Shown here: piece after piece, positions 4,426 to 5,378 of the stretch
Position numbering within the stretch: position 1 is the stretch's first letter
How the letters are laid out: each line of letters starts with the position of its first letter
Source: Clostridia bacterium
GTDB lineage: Bacteria > Bacillota_A > Clostridia > Oscillospirales > CAG-272
Length of the DNA: 5,378 nucleotides
Assembly (NCBI GenBank): GCA_017408625.1
Contig: JAFQUG010000064.1
Location: 1 to 5,378 of the forward strand
Direction of reading: 5' to 3'
Program-made: the position numbers and the translations under genes
Notes under the pieces: generated by a model
Told to the model about the DNA's origin: nothing
Databases searched by the model: none
What the model saw: the letters and a program-made list of their open reading frames with translations, nothing else

Positions 4426-4950
4426 ATGGAGCAATTGATCATGCGTTGGGCAAATGACGGAGAAAAAATCCCTTCCCTTCAATTGCCCCAAAACTGTCAA
4501 GTAAAAAATTTTTCAGAGCTTGAAAATGCTATGGATGCTTGGTTGGAGATCGTTCAATATGGATTAACAAACGGAAAAAAGGATGAGAAGTTTTATCACG
4601 CCACTATGACAATTCATTCTGCATACCAAGAGGATAAGTGCTTTTTTGTGCTTGAAAACGGGATTCCTGTGGCAACTCTCACCGTGATTTGCGATTATAC
4701 CAAAAGTGAAGGCTATATTCACATGGTGGCGTGTCACGAGGCGGCAAGAGGAAAAGGATATGGGACGTTACTGAACCAAATTGCAGTAGCCGTTTTGAAA
4801 AAAGAAGGTATGTCCACTGCGTATTTAACAACAGACGATTGGCGTATACCGGCTATCAAGAGCTACTTGCGAGCAGGCTTTATCCCGGATTTATCTACAG
4901 ATGATTTTCAAAATCGTTGGGCAAGCATATTGGCGCAGATTGGCGTGTAA
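4426..4950 (+). CDS. GNAT-family N-acetyltransferase
   Basis: A 174-residue cytosolic enzyme expected to transfer acetyl from acetyl-CoA to an amine. The start at 4426 follows AGGAG (4413-4417) by eight bases. An in-frame ATG at 4336 lies inside the upstream terminator, before the promoter, so it cannot be the start. The acetyl-CoA pyrophosphate loop is R108-G-K-G-Y-G113 (R-x-x-G-x-G), preceded by the strand GYIHMVACHEAA. A motif B-like end, AYLTTDDWRIPAIKSYLRAGFIP (133-154 region), is typical of GNAT enzymes. Residues 70-90 form the preceding beta strands (CFFVLENGIPVATLTV). The substrate is not evident; similar stand-alone GNATs include antibiotic, peptide and polyamine acetylases. It is clearly AT-richer than the genes at the left and sits between repeats, which suggests acquisition by transfer. 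Monocistronic. Confidence 0.92.
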   Translation: MEQLIMRWANDGEKIPSLQLPQNCQVKNFSELENAMDAWLEIVQYGLTNGKKDEKFYHATMTIHSAYQEDKCFFVLENGIPVATLTVICDYTKSEGYIHMVACHEAARGKGYGTLLNQIAVAVLKKEGMSTAYLTTDDWRIPAIKSYLRAGFIPDLSTDDFQNRWASILAQIGV

Positions 4951-5026
4951 GGAGTGCTTCGGGGATTTGAAACCGAACCTGCACGCACGAAGTACGACAT
5001 CTATTTTGGCTGTACAACAAAAAAAT

Positions 5027-5056
5027 TCCTCGGACTTGTTCCGAGGATATTTTTTT
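5027..5056 (+). terminator. Terminator of the GNAT gene
   Basis: TCCTCGGA (5027-5034), loop CTTGT, TCCGAGGA (5040-5047), then TATTTTTTT. An A-run immediately before the stem (AAAAAAA) means it could act on the minus strand as well. The 76 bp between the stop codon and the stem hold no gene. Confidence 0.92.
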
Positions 5057-5068
5057 ACCTCTTAACTG

Positions 5069-5147
5069 TTCATTCTTCACTTTTCACTAAAACCTCTTGT
5101 CGTTTTTTGGCAAGTAATAAAGTAATAAGTAATAGTGAATAGTGAAT
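5069..5147. repeat. Interspersed ~80 bp repeat R2, right of the GNAT gene
   Basis: The second copy of the repeat at 4241-4311, in the same orientation, with single-base changes and an extra TAATAAAG-type expansion after GGCAAG. Together the pair brackets the GNAT gene with its own promoter and both terminators. Confidence 0.8.
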
Positions 5148-5194
5148 AAGTGCTAATGTAGCTTTTCTCCCGATGGTCGAAAAGTATTGATTTT

Positions 5195-5222
5195 ACTCGG
5201 GTTCGAATCCTTATTGCAACCC
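5195..5222 (+). other. tRNA T-arm-like fragment
   Basis: GGTTCGAATCCT (5200-5211) is identical to the T-arm of tRNA-Gln (3997-4008) and is followed by TTATTGCAACCC, comparable to the acceptor end GTGCCGCAGCC. The T-stem is broken and no D-arm, anticodon arm or matching 5' acceptor is seen upstream, so this is not a working tRNA. It may be a remnant tRNA 3' end or an attachment-site copy. A small hairpin ACGAAAAA-TATC-TTTTTCGT (5223-5242) follows. Confidence 0.5.
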
Positions 5223-5255
5223 ACGAAAAATATCTTTTTCGTAGCCTTTACACAA

Positions 5256-5286
5256 CCAAAAGGACACCCAAAGGGTGTCCTTTTGG
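5256..5286 (+). terminator. Hairpin terminator after the T-arm-like fragment
   Basis: CCAAAAGGACACCC (5256-5269), loop AAA, GGGTGTCCTTTTGG (5273-5286): a perfect 14 bp stem. The U-tract is contained in the descending arm, so termination strength is uncertain. It occupies the same place relative to repeat block B as the tRNA-Gln terminator does to block A. Confidence 0.65.
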
Positions 5287-5288
5287 CG

Positions 5289-5378
5289 TTGGCTGCGGCA
5301 CTGGCGCGCCGAGCATAGCTCCGCACACCGAAGGTGTAGCGGATCAGGTTCGCATTCGCCACTCGAAGATCGACAAGC
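5289..5378 (+). repeat. tRNA-tail repeat block, copy B, runs off the window
   Basis: It begins with the same TTGGCTGCGGCACTGGC as copy A although no intact tRNA-Gln precedes it. The interior differs: GAGC-ATA-GCTC and CCGC-ACACC-GAA-GGTGT-A-GCGG hairpins. At 5346 it rejoins copy A as AGGTTCGCATTC(G)CC...CGAAG(A)TCG. End blocks conserved, hairpin core replaced. The right end may continue beyond 5378. Confidence 0.65.

Noticed and set aside
4961..4982. Another antisense tRNA-Arg-like block after the GNAT stop (GGATTTGAAACCGAACCTGC)
   Set aside because: It resembles the antisense tRNA-Arg T-arm only with a four-base insertion and has no partner sense block. Too short to separate from chance.
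5150..5222. A second functional tRNA ending at the GGTTCGAATCC motif
   Set aside because: The T-stem is mispaired. No D-arm, anticodon arm or complementary 5' acceptor strand is found upstream.

Overview
The window looks like a chromosomal segment of a Clostridia-type Firmicute (Bacillota). The signs are AGGAGG-type ribosome binding sites, near-consensus sigma-A promoters (TTGACA, 17 bp, TATAAT), compact U-tailed hairpin terminators, tRNAs with an encoded CCA, and a two-repeat DUF11 protein of a kind common in gut and anaerobe Clostridia. The lineage is inferred from these features; no marker gene fixes it.

Left part (1-3420). Everything reads on the minus strand. Transcription starts at a strong promoter (3391-3419) over a C6-A-G6 palindrome that is very probably the operator of the first gene, a CsoR/FrmR-family metal-sensing repressor (3074-3349). 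Its stop overlaps the start of a ten-helix EamA/DMT transporter (2178-3077) as ATGA, so the two form a translationally coupled, probably autoregulated operon. Just after the transporter stop lies a ~187 bp inverted-repeat element with 9 bp direct repeats on either side. It reads as a MITE that landed between the stop codon and the operon's terminator (1950-1976). Further along are a DUF11 repeat protein (1007-1858) with its own terminator, and an independently promoted conserved protein of unknown function whose 3' end lies outside the window (905 to 1).

Middle (3421-4093). Two tRNA genes stand back to back on opposite strands: tRNA-Arg(CCG) on minus and tRNA-Gln(CTG) on plus. Each has a near-consensus promoter and a strong terminator. 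Beyond each terminator lies a scrambled copy of that tRNA's own 3' end, first in antisense and then, after internal hairpins, in sense.

Right part (4094-5378). An AT-rich GNAT acetyltransferase gene (4426-4950) has its own promoter and terminators. It sits inside nested repeats: a ~70-80 bp repeat on each side (4241-4311, 5069-5147), and outside these two copies of the tRNA-Gln-derived tail block (4063-4148 and 5289-5378). The right copy is preceded by a T-arm-like fragment and a terminator, mirroring the order after the real tRNA-Gln. This looks like a small gene cassette acquired at a tRNA locus; no integrase or transposase is visible.

The most notable observation is the tRNA - terminator - antisense tRNA 3' end - hairpins - sense T-arm order, seen in three places. 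I cannot match it to a named element family.
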